A model generated the notes under the pieces. It saw only the letters and a program-made list of their open reading frames with translations, was not told the origin of the DNA and searched no databases. From Couchioplanes azureus (GTDB lineage: Bacteria; Actinomycetota; Actinomycetes; Mycobacteriales; Micromonosporaceae), in assembly GCF_014648355.1 (NCBI RefSeq), contig NZ_BMQY01000013.1, positions 1 to 64,000 on the forward strand: a stretch of DNA of 64,000 nucleotides, read 5' to 3'. The position numbers were made by a program, and so were the translations under genes. Shown piece after piece: positions 43,176-52,347 of the stretch (within the stretch, counting starts at the first letter, position 1; each line of letters opens with the position of its first letter).

Positions 43176-44552
43176 ATGGTCGAACCAGACCCGGCTACCG
43201 TCCTCGAGCTAGAGCTACGCCGGCGGCACTGGAGCCGCGAGCACGCTCTGGCCGAGATGGCGCGCACCGCCCGCGAGATGGGGGTCCGCGGATACACGCT
43301 GAGCCTGCGCCAGCTCGACCGGTGGCTGTCAGCCCAGGTGCACATACCTCGCGGTCCGGCGTGCCAGGTCGCGGAGCGGCTCTTCGGCCTGTCCATCGAG
43401 ACCCTGCTCGGTCCCGTCGCCTCTCTCGCGCCCGCCACCGCGGTCGACGAACCGCCGACCGAGGCCACGGCGACGCTGACCCTGCGCGCAGCCGCGCAGG
43501 CTCGCCGTCATGCCCGGGCCGCTGCCGCCAGCGTGGTGGACGCAGTCAGCGTCGAGGCCCTGCACCTCGAGGTGCGCCGACTGGCACGTGGATACGCCAG
43601 CACCGCCCCACAGACCCTGCTCGCCGATCTCGTCGACACCCGCGACGGCGCCTACCAGCTCCTGAGATTGACTCGCCGGCCCAGCGACCTCGCCGAGCTG
43701 TACCTGATCGCCGGGCAGGTGTGTGGCCTGGCCGCGACGACGTCCTGGGACCTCGGCGACACGGCCGCCGCCGACGACCTCGCCGCCGCCGCATGGACGT
43801 ACGCGCAACTGTGCAACCACGCCACCCTGCGCGCGTGGGTCCGCAGCGTCCAGGCCACCATCGCGTTCTGGTCGCACCGCCCCGCCGAAGGCCTGCGCGT
43901 CGCCGAGGATGGGCTGCGCTACGCCGCCGGCGCATCAGAAGTCCGGCTGCACGCGATCACCGCCCGAGCGTGGACAATGCTGCCCCGAGGCAGCGACCGC
44001 GCCCTCGCTGCTCTACGCCGTGCCTTCGACGCTCGAGAACACTCCCGGGATACCGATGAACTGGCCGACAGCACCGGCGGAGAATTCGCCTTCCCTCCAG
44101 CCCGGCTGGCACTGTGCGCCGGGGCGGTCCACCTCGGCCTCGGCAACGGCGCTCAAGCAGCCCGCCACTCAGCCGAAGCGCTGCACCTGTACCGGCAGAC
44201 ACCGGCACCCCAACGCCGCTGGGCCGTGCATCACGGCGCACTCATCGATCTGGCCACCGCCCGAGCCCAGCAAGGCGACCTCGACGGCGCCTGCGACGCA
44301 CTCGAGCCGGCACTCCAGCTCGAGCCGGCCCGGCGCACCGCCCGCCTGACCGGCCGGCTGCAGACCTTCGGCCGAGTCGTCGCCGACTCCCCACACCGCC
44401 ATGCGCGCCTGAGCCAGCAACTAACCGGCGCCGTCAAAGACTGGATCGCCAGCGCGCTGATCAACGCGCCGATAGCCGCGCTCGCCACCGCTCCAACAAC
44501 TCCCGCTCCCGCGCCAGGCCCAAGCCGTGCATCGACTCTCGATCCGTGGTGA
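43176..44552 (+). CDS. HTH-TPR transcriptional regulator-like protein
   Basis: A 458-residue protein; ATG 43176 with AAGGAG 6 nt upstream. Residues about 10-70 are an HTH-like region (SREHALAEMARTAREMGVRG, LSLRQLDRWLSAQVHIPRGP, VAERLFGLSIETLLG), typical of actinobacterial regulators followed by TPR. Residues 100-420 are helical repeats (LAELYLIAGQVCGLAATTSW, EVRLHAITARAWTMLPRGSD, RWAVHHGALIDLATARAQQG). The last 30 residues are Ala/Pro-rich. It probably controls the divergent trio. Its 3' end overlaps the convergent epimerase gene by 92 nt. Confidence 0.75.
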   Translation: MVEPDPATVLELELRRRHWSREHALAEMARTAREMGVRGYTLSLRQLDRWLSAQVHIPRGPACQVAERLFGLSIETLLGPVASLAPATAVDEPPTEATATLTLRAAAQARRHARAAAASVVDAVSVEALHLEVRRLARGYASTAPQTLLADLVDTRDGAYQLLRLTRRPSDLAELYLIAGQVCGLAATTSWDLGDTAAADDLAAAAWTYAQLCNHATLRAWVRSVQATIAFWSHRPAEGLRVAEDGLRYAAGASEVRLHAITARAWTMLPRGSDRALAALRRAFDAREHSRDTDELADSTGGEFAFPPARLALCAGAVHLGLGNGAQAARHSAEALHLYRQTPAPQRRWAVHHGALIDLATARAQQGDLDGACDALEPALQLEPARRTARLTGRLQTFGRVVADSPHRHARLSQQLTGAVKDWIASALINAPIAALATAPTTPAPAPGPSRASTLDPW

Positions 44553-45483
44553 CCGGCTGCCCACCCGCCGACAGCCACGCCCACGTGTCGGCCACCGTCT
44601 CCACCAGCGGCCGGCAGGTCAGCCCAGCACCCTCAGCCCGGGTCGTGTCGATAGCCCAGGTACCCGGCGCGGTACGCCACATCGGCAGCTCCACCCACTG
44701 CTGCACACCTTGATCAGCGAGCCATTCACCGTCCACCCACCGCACCGTCGCGGTCGCGCCGGTCGCCGCCAGGCACGCCTCAACCAGATGACCCCAGGTA
44801 TCGCGGCCAACAGGTCCGGCCACGTTGTACGTCCCGGACGCCTGCTGCTCGACCAGACGCAGAATGAACGCAGCCAGGTCCCGCACATCGACCGGCCTCA
44901 GGACATCACCCGAGGCTCCCGGGGCAAGCAGCTCGCCGCCAGCAGCTGCACGGCGCAACCACCAAGTCAAACGACCGCCGTACTCACCAGGCCCCAGGAT
45001 GACCCCCGGACGAAGCACGACCAGGCGCTGCTCGTCGACAGCCCGGGCTGCGGCCGCCTCAGCGCCTGCCTTCAACTGGCCGTACACGCCGGTCCCCCAC
45101 GACCAGTCCTCCGGATCAGCATCCGGGTCCCCAGCTTTAACCGGCGATCCTTCGTGCACCGCCCGCTCGGGCCAGTCACGGTAGGCGCTGACCGTGGAGA
45201 CCAGTACGTACCGGCCGACAACCCCACGCAGCACCCGAGCGGCAGCGCCGACCTGCCGCGGCACGACCCCATGCACATCGACCACCACATCCCACGGACC
45301 ATGACCGGCCAACCGGCGCAGATCCGCCGCGTCGGTACGGTCACCCCGCACCACCGTCACCGGGCCGGGCGGAGGGGCTGAACGGCCCCGGTTGAACACC
45401 GTGACCTCATGGCCGGCATCGTGGCCGGCCATGACCAGGGCCCGGCCGACGAACCATCCACCACCCAGCACAAGCATCCGCAC
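44461..45483 (-). CDS. NAD-dependent epimerase/dehydratase (extended SDR)
   Basis: A 340-residue Rossmann-fold protein. The N-terminus MRMLVLGGGWFVGRALVMAG contains the GxGxxG-like dinucleotide site, here GGGWFVG. The pattern continues with FNRGRSAPPPGPVTVVRGDR, DVVVDVHGVVPRQ, YVLVSTVSAY, an active-site YGQLKAGAE (Tyr-x-x-x-Lys) and LRPGVILGPGEYGGRL. This is typical of actinobacterial SDR reductases acting on nucleotide sugars or small metabolites; the substrate is unknown. It overlaps the 3' end of the regulator gene on the opposite strand, allowing antisense interference. Confidence 0.9.
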   Translation of the reverse strand: MRMLVLGGGWFVGRALVMAGHDAGHEVTVFNRGRSAPPPGPVTVVRGDRTDAADLRRLAGHGPWDVVVDVHGVVPRQVGAAARVLRGVVGRYVLVSTVSAYRDWPERAVHEGSPVKAGDPDADPEDWSWGTGVYGQLKAGAEAAAARAVDEQRLVVLRPGVILGPGEYGGRLTWWLRRAAAGGELLAPGASGDVLRPVDVRDLAAFILRLVEQQASGTYNVAGPVGRDTWGHLVEACLAATGATATVRWVDGEWLADQGVQQWVELPMWRTAPGTWAIDTTRAEGAGLTCRPLVETVADTWAWLSAGGQPVTTDRESMHGLGLARERELLERWRARLSAR

Positions 45484-45772
45484 GCACTGATCCTGACAAG
45501 TCCCGAGCCAACGCCGCTAGCTGGCAGCGGCCGAGAGCATCGGCGGACACCGCGCAACATGCCAGGGTCCGTCTGTGCTGGCCGGTACTGCGTCGCGACC
45601 CGGTGGAAGAATCCCTTGGGATCCGCTGGATGTGATCGCGCTGTCGTCGACTGATCAGCGCGAGTACCGCAATGTCCTGGGCTACAGCCATCGTTGAGCA
45701 GCGTCGGTGCGGACGGTCCGGCAGGCGCCTCCGCGCGGTGGGCCGCCCTGGATGATCGCGCTTGCTGACCCG

Positions 45773-46002
45773 CCGGCCCTGGAGGGCCGGTAAATCGGAA
45801 GCGGCCTCCGGCCGCGCTGCCAGAGCACATCTTCGGCCACTGGCTCCGCCACCAGTGTAGGTTGCGCCCGCCGTCCACCAAATCCGCCGCGGGCTCCCAA
45901 AACATCATGCACACCCCGCATGATCTTTCGCTCGAAACCCCCGCACCGAATTTGGCTCCCGTCGGCCGCAACCAGGCGAGCAAGCTCGCCGCCTGCGGCC
46001 GA
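45773..46002. ncRNA. structured non-coding element (candidate ncRNA or replication/transfer site)
   Basis: Six hairpins lie in 230 nt without a convincing gene: CCGGCCCT/AGGGCCGG (45773-45790), GCGGCC/GGCCGC (45801-45815), CACTGG/CCAGTG (45838-45857), ATCATGC/GCATGAT (45904-45924), TTTCG/CGAAA (45926-45937), and a nested one where TCGGCCGCA (45962-45970) pairs with TGCGGCCGA (45994-46002) around GGCGAGC/GCTCGCC (45975-45990). Such density suggests a folded RNA or a structured origin. If transcribed leftwards, the 45773 hairpin could end it. Strand and role are unknown. Confidence 0.5.
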
Positions 46003-46098
46003 AAAATGCCGAGAGGCAAACCCCCCGCCAGCCGCCGCGCGAACACTCGCTCGACGCGGCCCGCGAATGCAGGAAGAAAACCAGAATTCCCCCAACGT

Positions 46099-46130
46099 TT
46101 ATCGATATGGATCGATAATAGCGATACAAT
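46099..46130 (+). promoter_or_regulatory. palindromic operator and -10 box
   Basis: TTATCGAT (46099-46106) and ATCGATAA (46111-46118) form a perfect 8-bp palindrome with spacer ATGG. A TACAAT (46125-46130) follows, suiting a -10 element for the gene at 46199. A repressor bound here would block the promoter. The AT-rich island contrasts with its surroundings and may also drive leftward transcription. Confidence 0.55.
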
Positions 46131-46198
46131 GGTAAATAGCCAGGGAGGGCAAACCCTGGCGACGCTGATCAACACCACAAAAGAAGAGAGGAACCGCC

Positions 46199-46546
46199 GT
46201 GAGCCGCTACGACCTCACACCCCACAACGCGCACACCGTCTCGTGTGTCGTCATCGGATGGGACCGCCCCCTAGGCTCCTTCTTCACACACGTCTACATG
46301 ACCGACGACGACAACCCGTTCGACGAGCCCACAATCGGAATCGGCGACGACTTCCACGAAGTCACCGAACCCACCGCCGCCATCGAACTGGCCAGCATGT
46401 ACGCCGAGGTCCCAGAAGACATGAGTGACATCCTCACCGCCGACGCCGCTCACGAGGGCTACTGCGCAACCCCCGCCGTCCTGGGCATCCTGCACGCCGC
46501 CGCACAACCGACACCGAACACCGACGCCTGGCCCTGCCCCTTCTAG
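46199..46546 (+). CDS. small acidic protein (unknown)
   Basis: A 115-residue protein; GTG 46199 with AGAGGAA 7 nt upstream. It is acidic with many Asp and Thr residues (HVYMTDDDNPFDEPTIGIGD, EVTEPTAAIELASMYAEVPE) and a C-terminal CATPAVLGILHAAAQP. No signal peptide. It may be a small regulatory or anti-restriction-like plasmid protein (acidic DNA mimics occur on such elements), but I have no motif to prove this. It is probably controlled by the palindromic operator upstream and ended by a 10-bp hairpin. Confidence 0.65.
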   Translation: MSRYDLTPHNAHTVSCVVIGWDRPLGSFFTHVYMTDDDNPFDEPTIGIGDDFHEVTEPTAAIELASMYAEVPEDMSDILTADAAHEGYCATPAVLGILHAAAQPTPNTDAWPCPF

Positions 46547-46559
46547 AAGGGCACCCACA

Positions 46560-46586
46560 GCCCGGGGACCACCACCGTCCCCGGGC
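46560..46586 (+). terminator. hairpin after the small acidic protein gene
   Basis: GCCCGGGGAC (46560-46569) and GTCCCCGGGC (46577-46586): perfect 10-bp stem, 7-nt loop, followed by ATACTT. It lies 14 nt after the stop codon. From here to 46925 I see no gene. Confidence 0.75.
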
Positions 46587-46925
46587 ATACTTCTGCACTC
46601 AACCCGCACGCCCGCAATCGGCGGCATTCCGCGCACACTCCCAGGTCGACGCATCCAGCACCGAAACTCGATCTGCCGCGCCGATCACCCACGGCCAGAC
46701 GACCAGGATGCAGACAGGCTAGAGGCCGACGGCCCCTCTCGGGGACACCTCCACGGGAGATGTACGGGCAAGTCCGTCGGCCAACGCTGACCAAACACAC
46801 CGACGCATAGGCGTCAGCAGAGAGGCCGACCCCAGACTAACCCGCCCCACGAGCGGCCTCAACACCACGATCTACACCCACCGCCGTAGGTCCTGTGCTC
46901 GCTGTCCCAGCCGCCATCCAGCCCT

Positions 46926-47402
46926 TCACCGGACTCCCCCGGTCCCCTCATCGGCCGCCGTAGGCGGCGCGACCGAGCCACCCGCCGCGTCAAGAGATGA
47001 CCGCAGTCCAACCGCGACCGCAGGGCGCGCAGACCGAGCGCTCCCACGGGGACGCCCTCGGCGCCGTGTCACCGGCACGCCATCGGTCAACTCGCCCAAC
47101 CGCGCGGTGACCTCATCCACCGGCGCCCGCTGCTGCCCCAGCCGCACCCGCGTCGGTGTTTCCTGCGTCAGGGCCGCCGCGACATCCGAGGCCATCAGCG
47201 AGGCGAGCACCGCCAACGCGACATCCGCACCTCGCTCCGCTTCCGCCACCATCCCATCCCAGCGCGCCATTTCCCCTGCACGCCGTTCCTGTACCCGGCG
47301 GACCGCCGCGCCCGCGTCCGTCGCCGCTTTCAGCGCGGCGTGCTCTGCCGCATGCCGCCGCCGCAACGCCTCGATTGCACTGTTAGTCATCTTGCTGGCC
47401 AT
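46926..47402 (-). CDS. coiled-coil, AT-hook-like protein beside the relaxase
   Basis: A 158-residue protein from ATG 47402 (an ATG at 47453 is also possible; neither has a clear ribosome site). Residues about 5-70 are a coiled coil (MTNSAIEALRRRHAAEHAAL, VRRVQERRAGEMARWDGMV). Around residues 110-125 lies RRRGRPRGSARSARP, which includes an AT-hook-like RGRP core able to enter the minor groove. It is divergent from the MobF relaxase gene, 211 nt away. A relaxosome accessory or repressor of transfer genes would fit (inference). Confidence 0.65.
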   Translation of the reverse strand: MASKMTNSAIEALRRRHAAEHAALKAATDAGAAVRRVQERRAGEMARWDGMVAEAERGADVALAVLASLMASDVAAALTQETPTRVRLGQQRAPVDEVTARLGELTDGVPVTRRRGRPRGSARSARPAVAVGLRSSLDAAGGSVAPPTAADEGTGGVR

Positions 47403-47613
47403 GACATCGACGGTACCGATTTGCTGCCCTTGTTCTCTACGTCTGACGTTCATTGAATGTTAGTTCTAATAGGTCCTGAGATCATTCAACGATGCGCACA
47501 CCATCGCTCATCTGCACAGATTTCAAGCAATCCTCCAACCCGTTCTGAGAGTAGGCACACCCCCTGGCATTCCAATGTCGATAAGGGGCGGATCGCGTCG
47601 TACGCTCGGTGTC

Positions 47614-50600
47614 ATGCTCTCGGTCACCCGCATCGCACCGGGCGCCGGGATCGCGTATCTCACGCGGCAGGTCGCGACCGGCCGCCACGATTTCCGGCCT
47701 ACACGAAGCGACTCGGTGGTCGCCTACCACGCCGACCCGGCCGCCCACGGGGAGGCGCCGGGCTGGTGGGCCGGGAACAGCCGAGCGATGTTCGGGGTGT
47801 CCGGTGAGGTCACCACCACGCAGATGCAGCTACTCATCGGCGAAGGCAAACACCCCATCAGCGCACAGCAACTCGGCCGTCTCTGGCGGCAATACGCGCC
47901 GATGGACGACGCCGCCCGGCAGGCCGCCGTCGAGAAAGCGTGGCGAGCGCTGCCGGCCGACGCCACCTACGAACAGATCGCCCAGGTCTGGCTGAACATC
48001 TGGACCGCCCCGGAACGCCGCCCGGTCGCCGGATTCGACGTCACCGTCTCCCCGGTCAAGTCCGTCAGCCTGCTATGGGCCTTCGGCGACGACACCGTCA
48101 AACACCACGTCATGGCCGCCCACCACGAAGGCATCCGCGCCACCCTGGAACACCTGCGCGCACATGGCGCCTTCACCCGGCTCGGCACCAACGGCATCGT
48201 GCAGGTCGACACCGACGGCCTCACTGCAATGGTCTTCGACCACCGCATGAGCCGTGACAAAGACCCCCAACTGCACTCACACATCATCGTCTCGTCCAAG
48301 GTCCGCGTCACCCAAGAGGACCGCGAGCACTGGCTCGCCCTGGACAGCCGCGCCTTCTACCAAGCCACCATCGGCGCCCGAGTCGCCTACGAACGCGCCG
48401 TCGAAAGCGAGCTCGGGCGGCGCCTCGGCGTCAGCTTCGCCGAACGCGACACCTCCCCCATCCGCGAAGTGGTTGGAATCAGCCCACGGGCCCTACTGCA
48501 CTACTCCAAGCGGCGCACCGCGATCGAAGCCGAGATGAACACACGCGCCACGACGCCTGGCATCGGCCGCGAACGCCTGACGGCCGGGCGGTGGCGGCGC
48601 CGCGCACAGGATGCCACCCTGCGTACCCGACTCGCCAAGGACGGCGCTGAGTCCACCAATCAGGCGGTCGCCCGCTGGCGCCGCGAGGACCGCACCGCCG
48701 GGCTCGACACCACCCAGGAGGTCCGCGGCATCGTCGCCGGCCATGTGCGCGACGACGTCGACCGCGACGCGGTGCGGATAATCCGCGGTGCGCAGCTGCG
48801 CCGGGACGGACGTGCCGTACGTACCGAGGACTTGCACCTGGCTGCGGTCGACGCCGGTATCACCGACGACGTCCGACAGCGGCTGGTCGTCGACGCCGCG
48901 ATCCGCCGGCTCCCCCATCTGGCGGTCGAACGCGCCATGGCAGATGTCACCGCTGAGCGGTCCGTGTTTCACATCGATCACCTCGAGCTGGCGCTCGGCC
49001 GGGTCCTGCAGGTCTGCCCTACCGACAGTCGTCGAGCTGACTGGCGTCATGTCCAGCAGCTCGCCGCCCAGGCGGTGCGCACGCACGCCGCCGGACTCCG
49101 TGTGCTCACCCCGCCCGCGCTCCTCAACTGGGGAAACACGCTGGTACGGGGCAGCGACCGGCAGAACATCTACAGCCGCCACCGCGACCTCAAACTCTCC
49201 ACCGAACCGGTCTTGGCCGCCGAGAAAGAACTGCTCGCCTACGCCACGCGTCGCGGCGCCATTCCGGCACCCGCCAAGGTGCTGGACCAGGTCGCCGATC
49301 GGCTTGAGCTGTCCGATGAGAAACGCGCTGCTCTGCGCTTCGCGGTCGGCGACGGTCGCCGGGTCACCGGCATCGTTGGCCCCGCCGGCACTGGCAAGAC
49401 CTACCTGCAGCGCGCCGTCGGCGCCGCCGCGCACCAGGCTGGCATTCCCGTGCTGGGGCTGACCGTCGGGCAGAACGCCGCGTTCCTGCTCGCCGCGGCC
49501 ACCCGCGACGGCGACTACCCGGGTATCCGCACCGAGAACATCGCAATGTGGCTGCACGCCCAACACTCGCCGCCGGACGGCACCGCCGCCGCCGACTGGG
49601 CCTTCCACCCTGGGCAGTGGGTGATCCTCGACGAGGCCTCCCAGGTCTCCACCGTCGACCTGGTCCGCCTCACCCAGCTCCTCGAACCTGTCGCCGGGAA
49701 ACTCATCCTGGTCGGCGACCCGGAGCAAATCTCCGCCATCGGCCCCGGCGGCATGTTCCGCTACCTCGCCTCCCTCGGCACCACCACCGAACTGCGCGAG
49801 GTGCACCGCTTCACCGACGCGTGGGAAGGACCCGCCTCCCTAAGGCTGCGTGAGGGCGACACCACCGTGCTGGCCGAATACGACCGCCGCGGCCGGATCA
49901 TCAGCGGCGACCGGACCGCCCTCACCCGCCGCATCCTCGACGGCTGGACCGCCGACATCTTGCAGGGCCGAACCAGCCTCATCCTGGTCCAGACCGAAGC
50001 TGACGCCGCTGACATCGCCGCTCAAGCCCGCCGCCTGCTCATCCGCGCCGGCCTCGTGGATGCCGGGCCTTCCGTTACCCTCGCCAACGGCACCCACGCC
50101 GGGGTGGGCGACCTGGTCATCACCCGGCGCAACAACCGCGACCTCATCGCCGGGAGCGCGTTCGTCGCCAACCGCGACCAATGGCGCATCCTCGAACTGA
50201 GCCCCGACGGTAGCCTGCGCGTCGAGAACGCCACCACCCGCGACCGCACCACCCTGCCCGCCGAGTACGTCGCCGAACATGTGCAGCTCGCCTACGCCGC
50301 CACCGTCGACTCCGCCCAAGGCCGCACCGTCGACATCGCCCGCGCCCTGGTCGACGACACCACCAGCCGCGCACGCCTCTACGTCATGGCCACCCGCGGC
50401 CGCCTGCTCAACCAACTCGCCGTCATCATCAGCGACGAACCCCCCGAAAGCCACCCCGCCCAGCCACCTACCGCCGGCATCACCGTCCTCGCCGACCTCC
50501 TCCGCGCCGACGCCACCGACCGCTCCGCCACCGAAACCGAACAAACCCTGTGGGCCGACGTCGACGCCCTGCACCACTGGGGACCCGTCTACGACGACCT

Positions 50601-51897
50601 CGCCGCGCGCGCCATGACACCGCACTACGTCGGGGCCGTCGCCAGCGTGACAGGCGCCCGCGTCGCGGCGCACCTCGCCGCGGACCCCGCCATACCGGCG
50701 CTCGCCGCACGCCTGCAAGGTCTCACCGCGGCCGGCTATGACGCCACTGAAGTCCTGCGCGCGGTCGCCTCCGAACGAGAGCTGCACAGCGCGAAAGACA
50801 CCGCCGCCGTCCTCGCCTGGCGCATCGACCGAACCTACCGAGACCTGCATCCCGACCCGGCCGTGGCCACCAGCCGCACCCACGCCGCCTCCTACACCAC
50901 CCGCGCCCCACACGTCGACGGCGACATCGGTGACGCGCTACGCAAGGTCGCCGCCATCTGCGACACCCGCATCGACGCGCTCGCCCACCTTGCCGCCGAG
51001 CACCAGCCCGTCTGGACCCGCACCCTCGGGACCATTCCCGACGACGAACCCGGACGCCGGCAATGGCTCACCCGCGCCGCCGTCGTCGCCGCCTACCGCG
51101 ACCGCTACCGCATCACCGGCGACGAACCCATCGGCCCGGAACCCTCCCACCGCGACCCCACCCGCTGGGCAGCGTGGCACCGCGCCCAGACCGTCCTCGG
51201 CGTCGCCACCCTCGCCGGGCAGATCAGCGCCACCCCAGACCATGAGCTGCGCGAACTCATCGCACTGCAACGCGCCGCCGACAGGACCGCCCCCGACTAC
51301 GTCGCCGGCAAACTCCGCGTCGCGCACACCCAGCTCATCGCCGCCGAGCAGCACCTCCGGGACGTACGCCTGGTGCTGGCTACCGCCGAAAGCCGCGCCA
51401 CCACGGCCGCCCGGCACGCCGCCAAGCGGGCACCGCGTTGGTGGCAGGCCGGTCCGCTGCGCGCCCGCGCTGCCACTGGACACCGCACCGCAAGTACCGC
51501 CGCGCTTCGCGCCAGCGCCACCGTTGACCAGCTCCAAGAGCAGGCCTCCAGCGCCCATGACCGTGTCACCGCTGCCCGTCGGCATGTCCACCAACTTGAA
51601 CAACAACACCACCGGTGGAGCACTTGGTACACCGCAGTTCTGCCGACTCGATACGCAGGCCTCGCCGCTGCCGCCGAAACCGTCCGCCGCGCACAACGGC
51701 TCCACACTGGCATCGGAGACCTGGCCCAGGCCCTACGGGCCACGACAGCACGCGTCCGCGCCATCGACGCCACCCGCCCCCGACCGCGCCACGACACCAT
51801 CTCCATGCAGCTCAGCGAGCTCGCCGATGCCGCCCAGGAACGCATCCTCGACACCGAGCAGGAGGCAGATGCTGATGCTGGACCCGCCCTCGACTGA
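47614..51897 (+). CDS. traA: MobF-family conjugative relaxase-helicase
   Basis: A 1427-residue protein from ATG 47614 (an ATG at 47575 in frame is also possible). The relaxase domain has the catalytic Tyr15 in GIAYLTRQV and a metal site of His210 (FDHRMSRDKD) with His221 and His223 in QLHSHIIVSS. The helicase half has Walker A VGPAGTGKTYL (from about 588) and Walker B VILDEASQV (from 670), followed by GDPEQISAIGPGGMF, as in RecD-like/TraI helicases. The C-terminal 400 residues are coiled and Arg-rich. It should nick the transfer origin, stay linked to the DNA end and unwind it. The intergenic stretch 47403-47613 is the likely nick region. Confidence 0.95.
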   Translation: MLSVTRIAPGAGIAYLTRQVATGRHDFRPTRSDSVVAYHADPAAHGEAPGWWAGNSRAMFGVSGEVTTTQMQLLIGEGKHPISAQQLGRLWRQYAPMDDAARQAAVEKAWRALPADATYEQIAQVWLNIWTAPERRPVAGFDVTVSPVKSVSLLWAFGDDTVKHHVMAAHHEGIRATLEHLRAHGAFTRLGTNGIVQVDTDGLTAMVFDHRMSRDKDPQLHSHIIVSSKVRVTQEDREHWLALDSRAFYQATIGARVAYERAVESELGRRLGVSFAERDTSPIREVVGISPRALLHYSKRRTAIEAEMNTRATTPGIGRERLTAGRWRRRAQDATLRTRLAKDGAESTNQAVARWRREDRTAGLDTTQEVRGIVAGHVRDDVDRDAVRIIRGAQLRRDGRAVRTEDLHLAAVDAGITDDVRQRLVVDAAIRRLPHLAVERAMADVTAERSVFHIDHLELALGRVLQVCPTDSRRADWRHVQQLAAQAVRTHAAGLRVLTPPALLNWGNTLVRGSDRQNIYSRHRDLKLSTEPVLAAEKELLAYATRRGAIPAPAKVLDQVADRLELSDEKRAALRFAVGDGRRVTGIVGPAGTGKTYLQRAVGAAAHQAGIPVLGLTVGQNAAFLLAAATRDGDYPGIRTENIAMWLHAQHSPPDGTAAADWAFHPGQWVILDEASQVSTVDLVRLTQLLEPVAGKLILVGDPEQISAIGPGGMFRYLASLGTTTELREVHRFTDAWEGPASLRLREGDTTVLAEYDRRGRIISGDRTALTRRILDGWTADILQGRTSLILVQTEADAADIAAQARRLLIRAGLVDAGPSVTLANGTHAGVGDLVITRRNNRDLIAGSAFVANRDQWRILELSPDGSLRVENATTRDRTTLPAEYVAEHVQLAYAATVDSAQGRTVDIARALVDDTTSRARLYVMATRGRLLNQLAVIISDEPPESHPAQPPTAGITVLADLLRADATDRSATETEQTLWADVDALHHWGPVYDDLAARAMTPHYVGAVASVTGARVAAHLAADPAIPALAARLQGLTAAGYDATEVLRAVASERELHSAKDTAAVLAWRIDRTYRDLHPDPAVATSRTHAASYTTRAPHVDGDIGDALRKVAAICDTRIDALAHLAAEHQPVWTRTLGTIPDDEPGRRQWLTRAAVVAAYRDRYRITGDEPIGPEPSHRDPTRWAAWHRAQTVLGVATLAGQISATPDHELRELIALQRAADRTAPDYVAGKLRVAHTQLIAAEQHLRDVRLVLATAESRATTAARHAAKRAPRWWQAGPLRARAATGHRTASTAALRASATVDQLQEQASSAHDRVTAARRHVHQLEQQHHRWSTWYTAVLPTRYAGLAAAAETVRRAQRLHTGIGDLAQALRATTARVRAIDATRPRPRHDTISMQLSELADAAQERILDTEQEADADAGPALD

Positions 51898-52347
51898 CTC
51901 CAACGTCTCAACCTCGAGGACGTCACAGGTACCGCAATCGGCCGAGGTAGGCCGATCGGGGCACACGCGCAGGCTCTCCGACACGGCTCACCATCGATGC
52001 TTCCTCTCAAGTTTGTCAGCGGCTTGAACGAGTCGGCGCTTCCCGTCCGTAATAGTCGGAGCGAATGCACGCCCGGCCACGTCAGCGGAAGCGGCATGAA
52101 CTGTGAATGCAATCCGCCGCAAGGACGCTTTCTTGGTGGGCCATTTGATGCGTAGGCCCCGGTCATCAAGGTTTTGCTTCCCACCTGTTAGTGCCGATCC
52201 TGCTTTCCCAGGACTTCACTGACGTCACAAGAAGGCACGAATCCCTCATCCGCCGAGCGCCGGACGTTTGTCAAGGCCGCTCCGGGACGGGTCCCTCTGT
52301 CCTAGGTTCTCTCGGTCTTCGCTGTGGGTCCTGGGAAGGGACGGATC
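51898..52347. other. intergenic interval before the RHS gene
   Basis: About 450 nt, less GC-rich than the neighbouring coding sequence. No supported frame or hairpin. The right end carries GGGAAGGGA, 6 nt before the TTG start of the RHS gene. Probably holds that gene's promoter. Confidence 0.4.

Noticed and set aside
45357-46178. Long minus-strand open frame over the hairpin cluster
   Set aside because: Composition is patchy, it overlaps the epimerase N-terminus and has no ribosome site; its hairpins are better explained as non-coding structure.
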